Positions 1 to 11,718 of a stretch of DNA of 64,000 nucleotides are shown here, piece after piece. Origin of the DNA: Scytalidium lignicola (taxonomy: Eukaryota; Ascomycota; Leotiomycetes); contig NCSJ02000078.1 of assembly GCA_002812745.2 (NCBI GenBank), forward strand, positions 1 to 64,000, given 5' to 3'. Under the pieces are notes generated by a model that was given only the letters and a program-made list of their open reading frames with translations, was not told the DNA's origin and ran no database searches. Numbering within the stretch: the first letter of the stretch is position 1; each line of letters starts with the position of its first letter. A program made the position numbers and the translations under genes.

Positions 1-488
1 CTCGCATTCTACGAGAGAATGCGAGTTAAAGTCGGCTGAACGAAGTGCCTGAGGCCGACCATTAAGTTGAAACTCAAACTTAACTCAAACTCAACGAAAT
101 ATTTACAACTCAAACTCAACTCAACTCAACTCAANTTAAATTTAAGTTAAATTGAGTTTTTGAGTTTCTTTTACACACATTATAAGAAAATAAGTTTATT
201 ATATTTATTTTTTATTATAAAAGTATAATATATATTAAAAAGTTTAAGAATTCCTTTTAAAATATAAAGTAAAGTTAATTCTTTATACTTTAAAATCAAA
301 CATTAAAGAACTTAATCTTATAGCNTTTTTTACTTTATAAGTTAAAAATCTTAACTTTAACTTACATCTTAAGCATACCTTTCACCTTATAATACATATT
401 TTAAGAAGATACACAAATACTTTATTAATAGGTATACAAAGTACATTATACTAAGAGCAGAAAAGTAGAACTTGAAGCAAGTAACTAT
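1..488. repeat. Low-complexity, AT-rich leader with a hairpin and an AACTC-type microsatellite
   Basis: The first 25 bases form a perfect 10-bp stem (CTCGCATTCT and its complement) around a 5-base loop. Positions about 20-66 recur in diverged form near 56138-56190. From about 70 to 160 there is an irregular tandem array of CTCAA/AACTC units. The rest, to about 430, is strongly AT-rich and has no coding frame. It looks like decayed repeat DNA beside the gene that ends at 489. Confidence 0.6.
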
Positions 489-2016
489 TCACGATGATGA
501 GTCCGTCAGCTCTACTACTGATTCCTCCGCTTTCTTCTTCTTTTGTGTAGGTGTTAACTCAATATAATGCTCCTGCACACTGAACTCTCGCTCGTATTCA
601 ATGCCCGTCTGCACGATCCGCTCCTGGCTTCCCGTGCGTCCACCGGTCTCGATTGAGTACCCATGTGCCTCTGCCCTATCTCCTAATTGTGGTCGTGGCT
701 CGGTGCCACTCAGTGGAATACTGTTGTGGGTGCGGTAACGCTGGGAGTACGGTGTGCCCGAGTGTGTATGTATCGAGTGCTTGCTGGATGTGAATAGGGG
801 CTTCATGGCAGGTACCGAAGCGCAAACTATGCCTGCATTGATTTCGACGAAGGACCAGATGTTGATGGGGATCGCATCATAGAATGGGTCCTTGGAACGC
901 GTGAATTTTCCGATCGTATAAAGACGAACTATCCTACAGTCCCACCATCGTCAGTATAGGATGTCTGTGTTTTGGCATGCTGGATTTTCTGCTGCCTGTC
1001 TGAATTTCTGGAACTTACCCAGATATGCAGGAGAATACACCAGCGCCAAAAACCGCGTATAAGACGAATTTCTCCTTTCTAGGACGTTTGATGTTCGCTA
1101 TCGTTTTGATTGGTAAGACTAGAATCCAGATATCCATGACGACGTTAGAGGTTGCGAGGACTATGGGTTATTGTCAATTATGTTCATTCTAGCAATCAAT
1201 CGATTGAGCAGATAGAGGTGACTTAGACATACAGTAAAAATATGCGGTCGTATTGATACATTTCCCTTTCACAGTCTCTGATGCATCATATATTTTATGG
1301 AAAGGTATGCACTGTGTCAGTGTAACAATTTCGGCCTGGACAACGGAAAGAATCAGGACGTAGATGGTGACTTTGACAGCCGTTCGAAAAAACCCCTCTA
1401 TGGACACTAGTATTTTAATAAGTATATAATCTAATCTGCATTAGATTCTGTAGGACTGACCTAATCTAAGATAGAAAAATAGGATAGACAACTTGATGAC
1501 AACGACGATCAAGGCATATGTTATTTCTGTGGCAAAGAAGATCTGGTTTGATTCAGCATCCTGTCTGCAACGGAACGTTTTCAACACTGATGTGCGGTGG
1601 TAAAGTGATACCTTTAAAAGGGGCTCATAGTTTTTGGGATCCAGATTACTGTCGTGAAGACCAATGCCAAATCGTATGCCGTACAGGACCTCAAAAAGAT
1701 ACCCGAAAGTAAGAATCTGCTCAGTTTCAATCAGTCTCGATCGTTGAAATCCAGCCAAGGTTAACACTTGGGACAACTTACCATGCCAAACAACATTAAC
1801 CAGTCATCCCAACCCATTTTCCTCACGATAAGACATCTTCCCAGAGTACGTAGGACCGTAGCAATGCCTATAATAAATGCCACCCTCTCAGCAATGAAAT
1901 CACCAAAATCAGTTGAAAAGCAGGATTTCAAACAACTCACCCCCTAACGAAGTTGCCGCGGCCGTTGCAATTATCAGGGCTTGTTGTTGGGACTTGTTAA
2001 CATGGCCATCGGCCAT
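489..2016 (-). CDS. SAT4/rhodopsin-like seven-helix membrane protein, seven exons
   Basis: An integral plasma-membrane protein of the fungal SAT4 (rhodopsin-domain, PTH11-related) family. Members are thought to sense or regulate at the membrane, but none has a fixed biochemical role. I assembled seven exons: 2016-1941, 1867-1782, 1716-1612, 1560-1461, 1406-1233, 1160-1019 and 933-489. All have GT..AG borders and keep one frame, giving about 375 residues. Family hallmarks are visible in order: LRTLGRCLIVRKMGWDDWLM, then ATEITYALIVVVIKLSILFF.YLRL, then a segment with TQCIPFHKIYD followed by GKCIN, then NVVMDIWILVLPIKTI and finally EINAGIVCASVPAMKPL. The tail after the last helix is hydrophilic with a KKKK run. 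The start is the ATG opening MADGHVNK. No break is visible. The family call is firm; the ligand or role is unknown. Confidence 0.85.
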
Positions 2017-4685
2017 CTTTCCCGGCTCAACAGAGCCGTAATGGCTCGAAATATAGGTTGTTCGCGCAGGAGAATTGAATTTGTTGATGTAAATATGATG
2101 TTATGATCCTGGTTGGGATGCCACGATCGGGGTTGGTCGAGAAGAGCCCAGATCCACAGGGTGGAACCCTTCTAGTACTTGTATTTCCAGCGCTACCCCA
2201 TACTTTTTACCATGCTATTTTGTGGATTAAAGCCAATTTAACTAGTTTGACACCGGCTGTAGAGCCGGCATACTTAAATCGCTCCTGGAGGAAAAGTAGG
2301 CGGTAGGGGGTAGCTTCTGCCGGGGGTCTTCCTCAGCGAACAGAAGGTCTGGATGCCGATAGACACCCGAACGAATCAAGGAATGGACGAGAACGGACGA
2401 AGAAGGCTACCCTAGGACAGGAGACCTTTCTTTAGAGTCCTGTCGAGGCACGCGAGACAGGACGGTTGGAGGGAAGCATCGATCCCGTCAGGGTCAGGGT
2501 CCACCTCAGTCCGAGCGCAGGCCATTTCAACAGACGGCTTTTGCTCCATGAGCCCAAAATGCTGAGTCCTCCGCCCCCCAGAACAACCTCAAACCACGGC
2601 GGGATTACTGTATTGAACTGGGCGCAGAGTGCCGGCGTTACAGTCACAGGTGGTTGGCCGAACCAATTTCCCAGAACAGCGATCGGGTGAACGAGGGTCG
2701 TTGATGGCGCCATGGAGATGAGAGTCAGACAATTACCGTAACGTACTTCTGTCTGCATCCTAGTTACTGAAAGGGCTGAGTACGGCAAGGTTGAGTCTAC
2801 CTCTACTTCCATGGATGTTACGTACGCAATGTCTGGCCGGAAGGGCTGCTTACACCAAATGGCCTGCTTGGCGGTCCTATCTTGGGGAAGGGGAAGGCCC
2901 CACAAACAATGGGCCTGGTGGAGCGGTAGATCCCCCAGAGATATGTCGTATTCCCCAGGCTCCTGGGACCCAATGGTGGCGATGGAGCATCGCACAATAC
3001 GGGAAGAGAGGAATGAGTCAATTAATCGCTGCTTTGTCCGTCCTAGGACGGATAATTACTGTACTGTAGATTTCTGTAACCGAACGCTTCATACTGTCAT
3101 ACAGCACTCTCTGAAGCCCCTAGCCCCTGCTTGAGTCCATCTTCACTAGGCAGCAGATGAAGATGCTGAAGGACATGCGAAGCGATCGTCTGACTTCTTT
3201 AGCAAAGTGGCTGTCAGAAAATGTCACCAGTCGCCTTTTGTCACCAGCTGCCTTTTCTCCTCGCACTAGTCTCTGGCGCAATCCGGAGACAGCGACGACA
3301 TTCGACGGCCTGAAAAAAGAATTTGCATCTCTCGAAGTCAGTGCGTTAGCAACCCTCGGGGCTAGATCCTGAGCTCCTGGGCTGAGGAGCCATGTGCCAG
3401 ACCGGAATTTCATGCCCGCTATCCTTCTTCTGATCTTTGCTGCATCACCTTCTGTCTGTGCCCATTGTTATTCACGGCAACAATACTTGCGTCAGTAAAT
3501 GTCGAAGTGCATCCGTGGCTGGCGGGTTAATTTGCTGAATCTCGTCGCATTAGTTTCTTCCCCATACGCGCCGACGACAATGCCCCGGTTTCCCCCAGGC
3601 TCCCCGCGCCATGCGGTTGCCTCTAGACCCTAAGTGCCTGCTGGTCTGACCTATAGAAGGCGCTGGAGTTCCTCCTAGCAGCGAGTGCTCAGACTTTGGC
3701 TTTCATGTTTGAGCCCGGTGTTTACCCTAAAACTTGGCCTGGTTCTCTGCCGGCCCCCAGGTTCCTGATTCCGGCTGAGCTGACCAAGTACTGCGAGAAA
3801 AGTCGATGCCTCCCGCGGGTTTCACTCTTCCACCTTGGCATAGAGTAGGTAATAGCAACATGAGAGCACGAAGAACTAGAAGATTTGAGCATGCTTACTC
3901 TGGAGCGCGCCCTGGAACCAACGCTGGCAATTTTGCTTGTGGGAATAAGCCGCTGGGCGAGACCCTTATGCCAAGTGGCTGAAAATCCCTCTTTAGGGGA
4001 AATTCGGCGCTGCGAACCCCTGGCCTAATGTGCGACCGCCCATGCCGTCCCCAGCAAGGAGTCAACAGAGGAATAATAGATCGAGACGTTTCTCCGCTTC
4101 TCCGCTTCTCCACCTCTGCTTCATTGTTCGAACTGGCCAGCCACCAACTCTCACATATACTGTAAGACAAGCATCTGGGAAAGATCTGCTGTCGAGATTG
4201 ACGGAGCGATTGCCGCGCTTGGACGGGCTGGTGTTTGCTGCTGGAACGTCTCGGCAGAAAGTGGTTGGAGACCGAGATATGCGGATCAACTACCGAACAA
4301 TTACAGTATTATGCACTGATTTTCCCATTTGCTGATTCTAATTCGTTCTCGAATAAAGGTAATAATTCATTAGGCATCTGTGACAGCCTTGTAAAAAGGA
4401 TGGTTATAATACATAACTAAGCTGCATTCTACGCATGATTCCAATTGTGCCTATGTCTGAGGCTATTATGCTACTATCGACTATCTACTAGTATAATCGG
4501 TGTACATAGAATCTTTATTCCGTTGGCCCTGGTCTCTTTGTTTTCCCCCAAGTAGACAATATAGCCAAAAACAATTCTAATAATTTTAGAATGATTATTG
4601 ACAAATTACAGTGGGGTGATGTCGCCAGCGAAGCATGATTCAGACCGCAGTCAACATCACCACCATCAATAAATACTAAAGCCTC
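2017..4685. other. Gene-poor stretch, no supported gene
   Basis: Several open frames exist on both strands (for example 2432-2995 minus and 3157-3372 plus), but they overlap each other and match no family I recognise. The stretch from about 2110 to 4270 looks richer in G and C than the flanks. One short frame near 4170-4300 reads DLLSRLTERLPRLDGLVFAAGT, which faintly resembles the NAG/AAG region of short-chain dehydrogenases. It has no glycine-rich motif before it and no YxxxK after it. Confidence 0.5.
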
Positions 4686-5839
4686 ATGGACGATGAAGCA
4701 ACGTTCACCTTGCACGCGCTGCTTCAATCGCCCGGCTCTTTTCACGACGAGTTTCTTCGATACTCCTTTTCAGTGCTAACAACCTCGCAACTCGGTTTCT
4801 CGGCGGTCCGCTCTGCATCTGATCCTTTTATCTGGCATAATGAAAACTTCACGGCCGAACTCATGAATTATTTCCGTCCCGACTGTTTCCCTAGCAATGT
4901 GTTCCCAGTATTAAGAACAATGCCTATGTGGCTGTACCCAGCTTAAGAACCATGGAAAGACTCAGGAAGGAATATGTAAACGAAATGTGGACTTTCCGGG
5001 GCAAGATTGAGAAGACTGTTAAGGATGGCTCGGCAACGGAATCCATCTATAAACACTTCTTTTTGAACAGGAATGAGTATAGTATCACTGACGAAGAGTC
5101 AGTTCATACTTTTCAAGCTATTATTGACGGTGGAACTCGCTCTCCTCATAGCAACTTGCTCATGTTCTTGTTCTTGATGATGGAGTTTCCTCAGTGGCAG
5201 AAAAAACTTCAAAACGAAGTGGACGAGGTTGTTGGCAAGGATCAGATGCTAAGCTATGCGGATATTCCCAATCTGCCTACTGTGAGAGCTATTGTGAAGG
5301 AAACTTTGCGATACAGAAGCATCGTTGCAGAAATGGGAATTGGCCACTGCATAGACACGGATAACATCTACGATGGTTACTTTTTTGAAAAAAGAACCGT
5401 ATTCAATCCGATATTTGCGTAAGTCTTTAACTGTTAACCGTCATTAATGCATAGGCTCAATCCTCATTAACCATGATTAGATCTATCCTCACGGACAAGT
5501 AAACCTATCCGGATGGCGAACTTTTCAACCCCGCGCGGTGGCTCGACCCCAGCTACCCAACTTACAAGGAACCTCTAACTTTATATTGGTTATGGCAGGC
5601 GAGCATGTCCAGACGTCGATTTTGCAGAGGGGGCGCTGACTATAATGTTTTGCTAAGTTAGGATGGACGATGAGCATTCGTGGCCGGCAGATGAGAACGG
5701 CAATGAATATCGAGAGATGCTCAAGTATGAGTCAGTGCCAGCTCTGGGACCATTGAAGTTTGGTTGCAAACTCAAAGCTCGGGACTCAGAACGAGTCAAG
5801 ATTGTTGAGCGGGCAGCAGAGAATCTGAATCTGCATTAG
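4686..5839 (+). pseudogene. Cytochrome P450 pseudogene (OrdA-like), 5'-truncated
   Basis: A relic of a microsomal P450 of the type common in fungal secondary metabolism and detoxification. The preserved part starts around the middle of a normal protein, so roughly the first third, with the membrane anchor, is missing. The I-helix area reads FQAIIDGGTRSPHS. The ExxR motif is ETLRYR at about 5303-5320. A PERF-like segment YPDGELFNPARWLDP follows. The heme loop reads GYGRRACPDVDFAE at about 5590-5630, with its cysteine present. The C-terminus ends PLKFGCKLKARD..LNLH at 5839. Defects are a frameshift near 4940 (WLYP to SLRTMERL), an in-frame TAA near 5500 (DK*TYPDGE), and a frame change with lost sequence just before the heme loop. 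An ordinary intron near 5420-5475 is also likely. It cannot encode a working enzyme. Confidence 0.85.
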
Positions 5840-6793
5840 CATGCACAGAGAGATATACCGTATCTTGCAGCAAAACAACTTGTCCAGCTCGTCTCACCAC
5901 AACGGTGTGCTATGGAGAATGAGCCACAAAATTTTGCTGAATAGCAATTACGTTGTCATAAGATGAATAAAAGAAGGCCAAACTTAAATCCACTTGCGAC
6001 TGGCTAGTACCCGACACACCCTCAAAAATCACATTACCTTGCGTTCCCATACCACTTTGTACTATACGAAGAGACTAAGCAATAAAATTCATTTAACCAA
6101 TTCAGCTCACTAATACAACTTTCTGTAACCAAATCTATTCATTCTAATTATATTATAACATCAATACAATCTTGTGTTTCCTGTGATTCTACCCCCTCCA
6201 CACTCGTATCACTCTAAATTGTTAAGTTAGCCAACGTATCCACCCCTTCAATTGAGTCCGTGTGATAAATTCGTGAGATTACAACTCGATAACCACTTTA
6301 CGCGCTAGCCCAAGCTTATAAGTATCCGAGATAATGTCAAGTATTATGGCTTGAAACTTTCTCTTCTAGCTTCTATACAAAACCTTCAAAATCTCACTTA
6401 GTATAGCATCTCAAGCTTTACTGAATAATTTAATCGTAATTTTTTTCTTTGTATATAGAGTGCGTTATAATTGGTAAGCTTTACTATAATAACGTTGAAT
6501 CCAGTTCTATCCAACTGATTCCATATATGCTTATTTAAATTTATATTAGAAGAATAACCTTGACTGTCTATCTTTTATACGAGATATTGCTCCTATAAGA
6601 TTGTAAGTAATAAACTGTGACTTAATTATGAGGGGAAGTGCGATCCTGCCGGCCATTTGATAAGGGACGGATCAGGCATTTGTTATGTTAAGGGGATGCT
6701 AAAGCAGAGGGGAGCAGTTGGCTCTGTGTGGTTCTTTGAGAACGTACCGTCGCGTGGTCACACCAAGGGTGATGACTTAAGCAAACAGCATGG
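5840..6793. other. AT-rich intergenic DNA
   Basis: No gene, RNA or clear repeat structure is visible. The stretch is AT-rich and runs up to the TA target site of the transposon at 6794. Confidence 0.5.
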
Positions 6794-6795
6794 TA

Positions 6796-8648
6796 ACGTA
6801 ATTCCCGGTGCACCGGCTCACCTCCCCACCAAATTCTCAATTCTACCAACACCACCACTTTCTATAAATTATTTTTCAACCAAAACACATCGCAATGCCT
6901 NAAAAAAATTGATTCACGTCAAGAAGGACGTATTCTACTTGCTATAAATGCGTTAAAAAAAAGGCCAAATCACGTCTATTCGATCTGCAGCGCGTAATTT
7001 CAACGTGCCATTTAGTACATTGAAGGCGCGTTATCAAGGCCGAGTTCAAAAGTTTACCACCTACACAAAATCCTTCAGAATGAGTCAACTTGAGGAAGAA
7101 TCACTTGTACAGTGAATATTTTCTATGGGCAAACGAGGATTACCTCCTAGACCTTCAAGTGTACAGTCAGTGGCTAATATTTTGATTGCTGAGCGTTGTG
7201 AACCTTCTCCTCCTCGTCCTGTAGGCAAAAACTGGTTTGGAGACTTTCTCAAGCGTCATCTGGAGTTAACTACCAAATATATACGTTGGTACAACTATAA
7301 ACGAGCCAAATACGAAGATCCAAAGCTTATTCAGGAGTAGTTTGACAATGTGAAGGCTATGAAAGCAAAATATGGGATACTGGATGAGGACACTTACAAC
7401 TTTGATGAGACAGGCTTTGCTATAGTTATTATTGCCTCTACTAAAGTGGTTACATCTTCTGATTGTTATGGCAAACCTCCACTTTTAGAACCTGGCAATA
7501 AGAAGTGGGTCACAGCAATTGAATCAGTTAATGCTTGTAGTTGGGCTTTACCACCTTTAATTATATTCAAGGGAAAGGTCTCACTCTTTGGCTAGTATGA
7601 CAACTTACCACAAGGTTGGAGAATTGCTGTCAGTGATAATGGATGAACAAATAATGCAATTAGCCTTGACTGGCTTCAGGAAACCTTTAATCCATTCAGC
7701 AAAGCTAAGCTTAAAGGCTAATATTGTATGCTTGTTCTTGATAGTCATAGTAGTTATGTAACTCCTGAATTCGACTGGTATTGCATTCAGAACAATATTA
7801 TTACTGTTTGTATGCTTGCACATTCATCTCATATCTTATAACCTTTGGATGTAAGCTGTTTTACTGTTGTGAAGTGTACATATGGTAGTCTGGTAGAGAA
7901 AAAGATATGCCTTGATATTTAACATATTAACAAGTTTGATTTCTTGGAAATGTACTCAATTGTACGACAAGAAACCTTTAAATCAAGTAATATCTGTCAA
8001 GGATTTGCAGTTACTAAATTAGTTTCTTATAATCCTGATTGTGTTATGTCCAAATTGTGACTTGAGGTTAAGGAGATTCCTACACTTCCTGGGAGCTCTT
8101 ATGGCAATTCTGAAGTACTTTGGGTCCTTGAGACATCACACAATTCAATTTAATTGCAAAAACAATATGAGGCTATTGAATTAAAACTCCAGCAATATCG
8201 AAGTCCTTCTACACCTGCTAGAATTGCGTTTGCTCAGCTTTTAAAAGGGTGCCAGATGACCATGCATAGTGTTATATTTTTAACAAAAGAAAGAGATGAT
8301 TTGAAGGCTGTTAACCAATCAATTCAACGAAAGGTTAAAAGATCTAGAAAGCAAATAACTCATAAAGGCTCTCTGACAGCACAGGAAGCTCAAGAGATTG
8401 CTCAATCAAGTACAATTGCTCAGGAAGCGGTGGAGGTGGCAAATCCAGAGAGTACGACACAGACCTTGCCAGCACCACAGCGACGGCCACCTAAGTGCTC
8501 AGGGTGTGGAAGTACAGAGCATAAGATAAACAATGCCCTAATTTAGCTAGCAATTAGATACATCGCAATATATTTGTTTTGTGGTTGAATATTTGGTGTT
8601 GTATGCTCAAGTGGTGGGGGAGGTGAGCCGGTGCACCGGGAATTACGT
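6796..8648 (+). mobile_element. Fot1/pogo-like DNA transposon with intact ends (1.85 kb)
   Basis: A full-length class II element. The two ends are inverted copies of each other over about 32 bases (6796-6827 and 8617-8648), beginning ACGTAATTCCCGGTGCACCG. Both ends are flanked by TA (6794-6795 and 8649-8650), the target duplication of the Tc1/mariner/pogo superfamily. Length and layout match Fot1-type elements. The single internal gene is a transposase relic on the plus strand. With intact termini it could in principle be moved by a related active transposase elsewhere, but it cannot move itself. Confidence 0.93.
6895..8546 (+). pseudogene. Fot1-like DDE transposase, RIP-mutated
   Basis: The protein starts at ATG 6895. 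If the N at 6901 is dropped, it reads MPKKIDSRQEGRILLAINALKK. A second frame slip lies in the A-run near 6955, after which GQITSIRSAARNFNVPFSTLKARY (helix-turn-helix) follows. The CENP-B-type domain is at about 7125-7340. The DDE core includes YNFDETGF, PLIIFKG, SDNG, LVLDSHSSYVTPEF and LDVSCF. The C-terminus ends in a cysteine-rich knuckle, CSGCGSTEH. About nine in-frame stops are present, for example near 7113, 7338, 7593, 7641, 7720, 7840, 7921, 8058 and 8152. By family comparison each replaces a W, Q or R codon, so each is a C-to-T or G-to-A change. Non-functional. Confidence 0.9.
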
Positions 8649-8650
8649 TA

Positions 8651-9247
8651 CTCTAGCGTGACGCCTTCCTGAAGAAGACTTGGCCTTAGCCTCCATTGAC
8701 AGGACTAAAATTATCGTTGGAGCAAAGATAGTTCAGCTCAACACGTGGTAAACGTACACTCGATAATTAAGATGTACTTGCATTATAACCCTGGTGAACA
8801 GCAATAGGTAGAAGGATGAGAGCAGAAACAGACTAGGTAATGGAAGAACAAGGCACCAGTAAAGGACAGATGTAGCAGTAGTGAATTAATACATTGTTGG
8901 ATCCGGGAAGCCTTGACCTAATTTCAATCTAGAGAGACAGTAAATAAATATATATTTTTTTCATATCTACTCTCTCCTTCGAGAGATCCACTAAGAAAAG
9001 AACAGCCGCTATGGGTAGGAAATTTTCATTAAGAATTTCATTTATGTACCGTACAGTTGCTCTAAGATCTTCATCACACTGGGACTAGTGGTTTTAAATT
9101 ATTATAGCTACTAGGTTCAACTCGTGATTTCCGAAGTGGAGATTGGAATTCCTCTACCTAAAAATCTCCTCCTTCTTCGAATACAGAGTGTTGATCAGCA
9201 CGCTCTAGTTGGTGAGATAAGATACATATTGACGAAGTACAAGTTCC
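8651..9247. other. Intergenic, nothing recognised
   Basis: DNA between the Fot1-like element and the 3' end of the reductase gene. I see no gene or repeat. Confidence 0.5.
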
Positions 9248-10351
9248 TCATAATTTACTAGCTTTCTCCTGCGCTGCATCTCTATTTTCTTGCGCCTTCT
9301 TCAAAAGCGCATACATGCTTTGCAACAACGGCATTTCTACCCCATGAGCCCTCGCTAGTCGTATTGGATTACCCAATATGACCTCGATCTCCATCTTCTT
9401 CCCTTGCTCCCAATCCAGAAGCATACTGGGTTTACTTCCAGATGTGTTTCGCTGAGTACTTTTCAAAATGGCCTCTGAGGTCGCCAATTCCTTGGGCAAG
9501 GGAGCACCTAGTATTTTGGGCGCCGTTGATAGCACCTCCTCCATGACGGCTTTAAGGTGTCGGTATAACTCTGGGTTCGTTGCCATTGCATTGTTTGTTG
9601 AACCCCCAGATAGCACCGCCGATGGGTTCATGCTTGCGTTGATAGCGATCTTGTGCCATCGTACAATCTGCAGCTTCGTATGAGAATATTCTTCAGCATC
9701 TTTAATGCCACCAGCTTGCAATAGCCCAATGAAAGCTTTGTTTTGCTCAATTGCCTTTGTCGTCGACTCATCTTTGCTTGACTGGGACCCTGGAAGATAG
9801 GGCCCAATACTGATACGAGTCCAGCGGTTATGGGTGATCACGCCAGGAGAATTCTGTGCAGCGCTCGCAATGGTCACAGCGCTCAATATTGACGACCTGG
9901 GGAATCTCTTCACATACGGCTCCTCAACACCTAACCCATTTTGAATGAGGACAATGGCAGTATGATTATCCTTCACCAACCCTTCTAAGATCTGGGAGTC
10001 ATCACTAACATCTGGCAATGCTTTCGTGCTCACGACTGCATAATCCCAAGCGATACCAGAGCTAGCTGCTTCCTTTGGATTTGCAAATGTCCGGTGAGGT
10101 ATGAAGTTATATGCACCGTACTTGGGAGATGTAACCTTAAAACCACCAGCCACGACGGCTTTATAGTTCGAGCGACATATCACGGATACTTTGACGTTGG
10201 CTACCTGCGCAAGACGTGAGCCATAGAATGCTCCTATTGCGCCAGCACCCACGATGAGGACGTTCACTGTCATAACTGTGATGGTGAAGTATGAAGTTCG
10301 TGGGGTTTGCGATTGATTGTCGGCCTGCGGGAAACGAACCTCGGCAGTCAT
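9248..10351 (-). CDS. Ketopantoate reductase (ApbA/PanE) family protein
   Basis: An NADPH-dependent reductase of the 2-dehydropantoate 2-reductase family. True members make pantoate for coenzyme A; fungi also carry several paralogues of unknown substrate. The Rossmann fold opens with VNVLIVGAGAIGAFYGSRLAQ, with its GxGxxG. Family features further on are VVSTKALPDV, IVLIQNGLGVEEP, and the C-terminal block with KIAINASMNPSAVLSGGSTNNAM (the conserved Lys/Asn region), ending in LDWEQGKKMEIEVILGNPIRLARAHGVEMPLLQSMYALLK. It is a single exon. Two ATGs are possible: 10351 (367 residues) and 10273 (341 residues, MTVNVLIVGAG). The second puts the fold at the N-terminus as usual and is my preferred start. 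It seems intact. Confidence 0.88.
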   Translation of the reverse strand: MTAEVRFPQADNQSQTPRTSYFTITVMTVNVLIVGAGAIGAFYGSRLAQVANVKVSVICRSNYKAVVAGGFKVTSPKYGAYNFIPHRTFANPKEAASSGIAWDYAVVSTKALPDVSDDSQILEGLVKDNHTAIVLIQNGLGVEEPYVKRFPRSSILSAVTIASAAQNSPGVITHNRWTRISIGPYLPGSQSSKDESTTKAIEQNKAFIGLLQAGGIKDAEEYSHTKLQIVRWHKIAINASMNPSAVLSGGSTNNAMATNPELYRHLKAVMEEVLSTAPKILGAPLPKELATSEAILKSTQRNTSGSKPSMLLDWEQGKKMEIEVILGNPIRLARAHGVEMPLLQSMYALLKKAQENRDAAQEKASKL

Positions 10352-10357
10352 GTCCAA

Positions 10358-10776
10358 TAGGATTGGGTTCTTAGGATTACATCATCGCTGATAGATGGCG
10401 GTCCGCTCTTGAATGATCTTTTTCAGATTGTAAACATTTGTAAAACTAATAAAACAGTAAAAGACCATATAATAGTTATAAAACAGGCTAAGAAAAACAA
10501 TAAAAACAATAAAAGTAATAGTAAAAGTTATAATAAAAGCAATAATAATAGTTAAACCAAAAGTAATAACATTACTACTATTAAAAGTTGAAAAAGAAAA
10601 AGTAACTATTACTTACTATTATTAAAAGCCTTTATTATAAATTATTATTAATAGGTTTTAATTCATTATCTTCATTATTAACTCCTTTTATATCCTATAG
10701 TTTAATATCATAAATAATTTAAGTCATATGCTTTTCAGTTATAGATCATGTGATTTTTAACTCCCCAATATTCTAC
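10358..10776. other. AT-rich spacer with A-rich simple sequence
   Basis: From about 10430 to 10700 the sequence is an almost pure A/T stretch with irregular AATAA and AAAGT units. It is the 5' flank of the reductase gene and resembles decayed repeat DNA. No gene. Confidence 0.5.
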
Positions 10777-11104
10777 TCAATTCCCGTTAACAGCCTTGGC
10801 CGTTAAAGAAAGCTCGTTATAATAATACAATAAAACTCACCTCGTTCCAAAGTGGGCCATCGTGTTCTCCTGGCTCCGGTTCTTTCTCAAGTACTTCCCC
10901 ATTACACAACCAGATGTCCGTTTCCATGGTAAGTGACTTTAGCTCTCCACTTTCATAAAGCTCGATAAGTTTCGAAATATTCGCCTTCTCATACTGCAAA
11001 TCCTCTTTCGATAGCATCTCTTTCAGCTCCTTGATCCTTTGTTCGGCAGGTATAACTAGAGGAATCGTATAGGCAGGAGAAAAGTTTGGCTTTTTGGCTG
11101 ACAT
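10777..11104 (-). CDS. Small hypothetical protein, probably two exons
   Basis: I do not recognise this family. The first exon (11104-10841) starts at an ATG, MSAKKPNFSPAY, and encodes 88 residues. It has a charged, probably helical middle (EQRIKELKEMLSKEDLQYEKANISKLIELYESGE) and an acidic end (VLEKEPEPGEHDGPLWNE). A good donor, GTGAGT, follows directly. An acceptor (CCAAG) at 10795 would add AVNGN and a stop at 10777, giving about 93 residues with a 46-base intron. Without splicing the frame runs to 10817. No signal peptide or membrane segment is visible. It reads like a real gene because of its even codon composition and the splice site, but its function is open. Confidence 0.5.
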
Positions 11105-11718
11105 ATTTGATGATGTGTGAAGATGGATTCAATAAGATTTTGCCAGTGAATAACAGGAGATGCCAGTAGAAACTGTCAAGAGACTACAGAAGAAGCGTTG
11201 TAAAGGTGAGAAGAGGAAACTGTGGGGTGATGGAAAGCTCTTAGTAATTATTGCCGCTCGGCGGCCAAGACCGTTACGTAGTGAATCGCGTGGGCATTAA
11301 TTTATCACTGTACAGCTAGCTCTTTAGTTCAATTCAAATGTTCGTTATCAACTACGATCGGCGTGAATAACCTTCGCAAGAAGTACTAATATTATTTAAG
11401 CTTAGATCTTAATTTAACTCAGGAAAAGCTGATCATTAATTGAATATTCTACGTAACTATCACGTGCAATATCTGTCTCATGTCACATGATTTGACTTTC
11501 TTTTATGCACAAGCTACTTGTACTCACTAAAGCCTGAAAAAGTCCTGTAACTTTAGCGATCTTCAGGCTCTAAGCGCCTTGTAATTATAAATATAGTAGA
11601 CTTCAGAACTATATTCCTTAGGATTACAGTGCTCTAGTAACTCTACCAATCACTTACAAATAACTAACCCCTAACTAACCATTAACCGCTAATCGTGTAT
11701 TAGCCATCGTAGTTGCCT
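11105..11718. other. Intergenic, nothing recognised
   Basis: Upstream flank of the small gene, leading into the hairpin element. No gene seen. Confidence 0.4.

Noticed and set aside
2432..2995. 187-codon open frame on the minus strand
   Set aside because: It overlaps several frames of similar length on both strands, matches no family and has no splice or promoter support. A GC-rich stretch gives such chance frames.
4030..4335. Short-chain dehydrogenase-like frame
   Set aside because: Only one short segment (LPRLDGLVFAAGT) resembles the family. There is no TGxxxGxG before it and no YxxxK after it.
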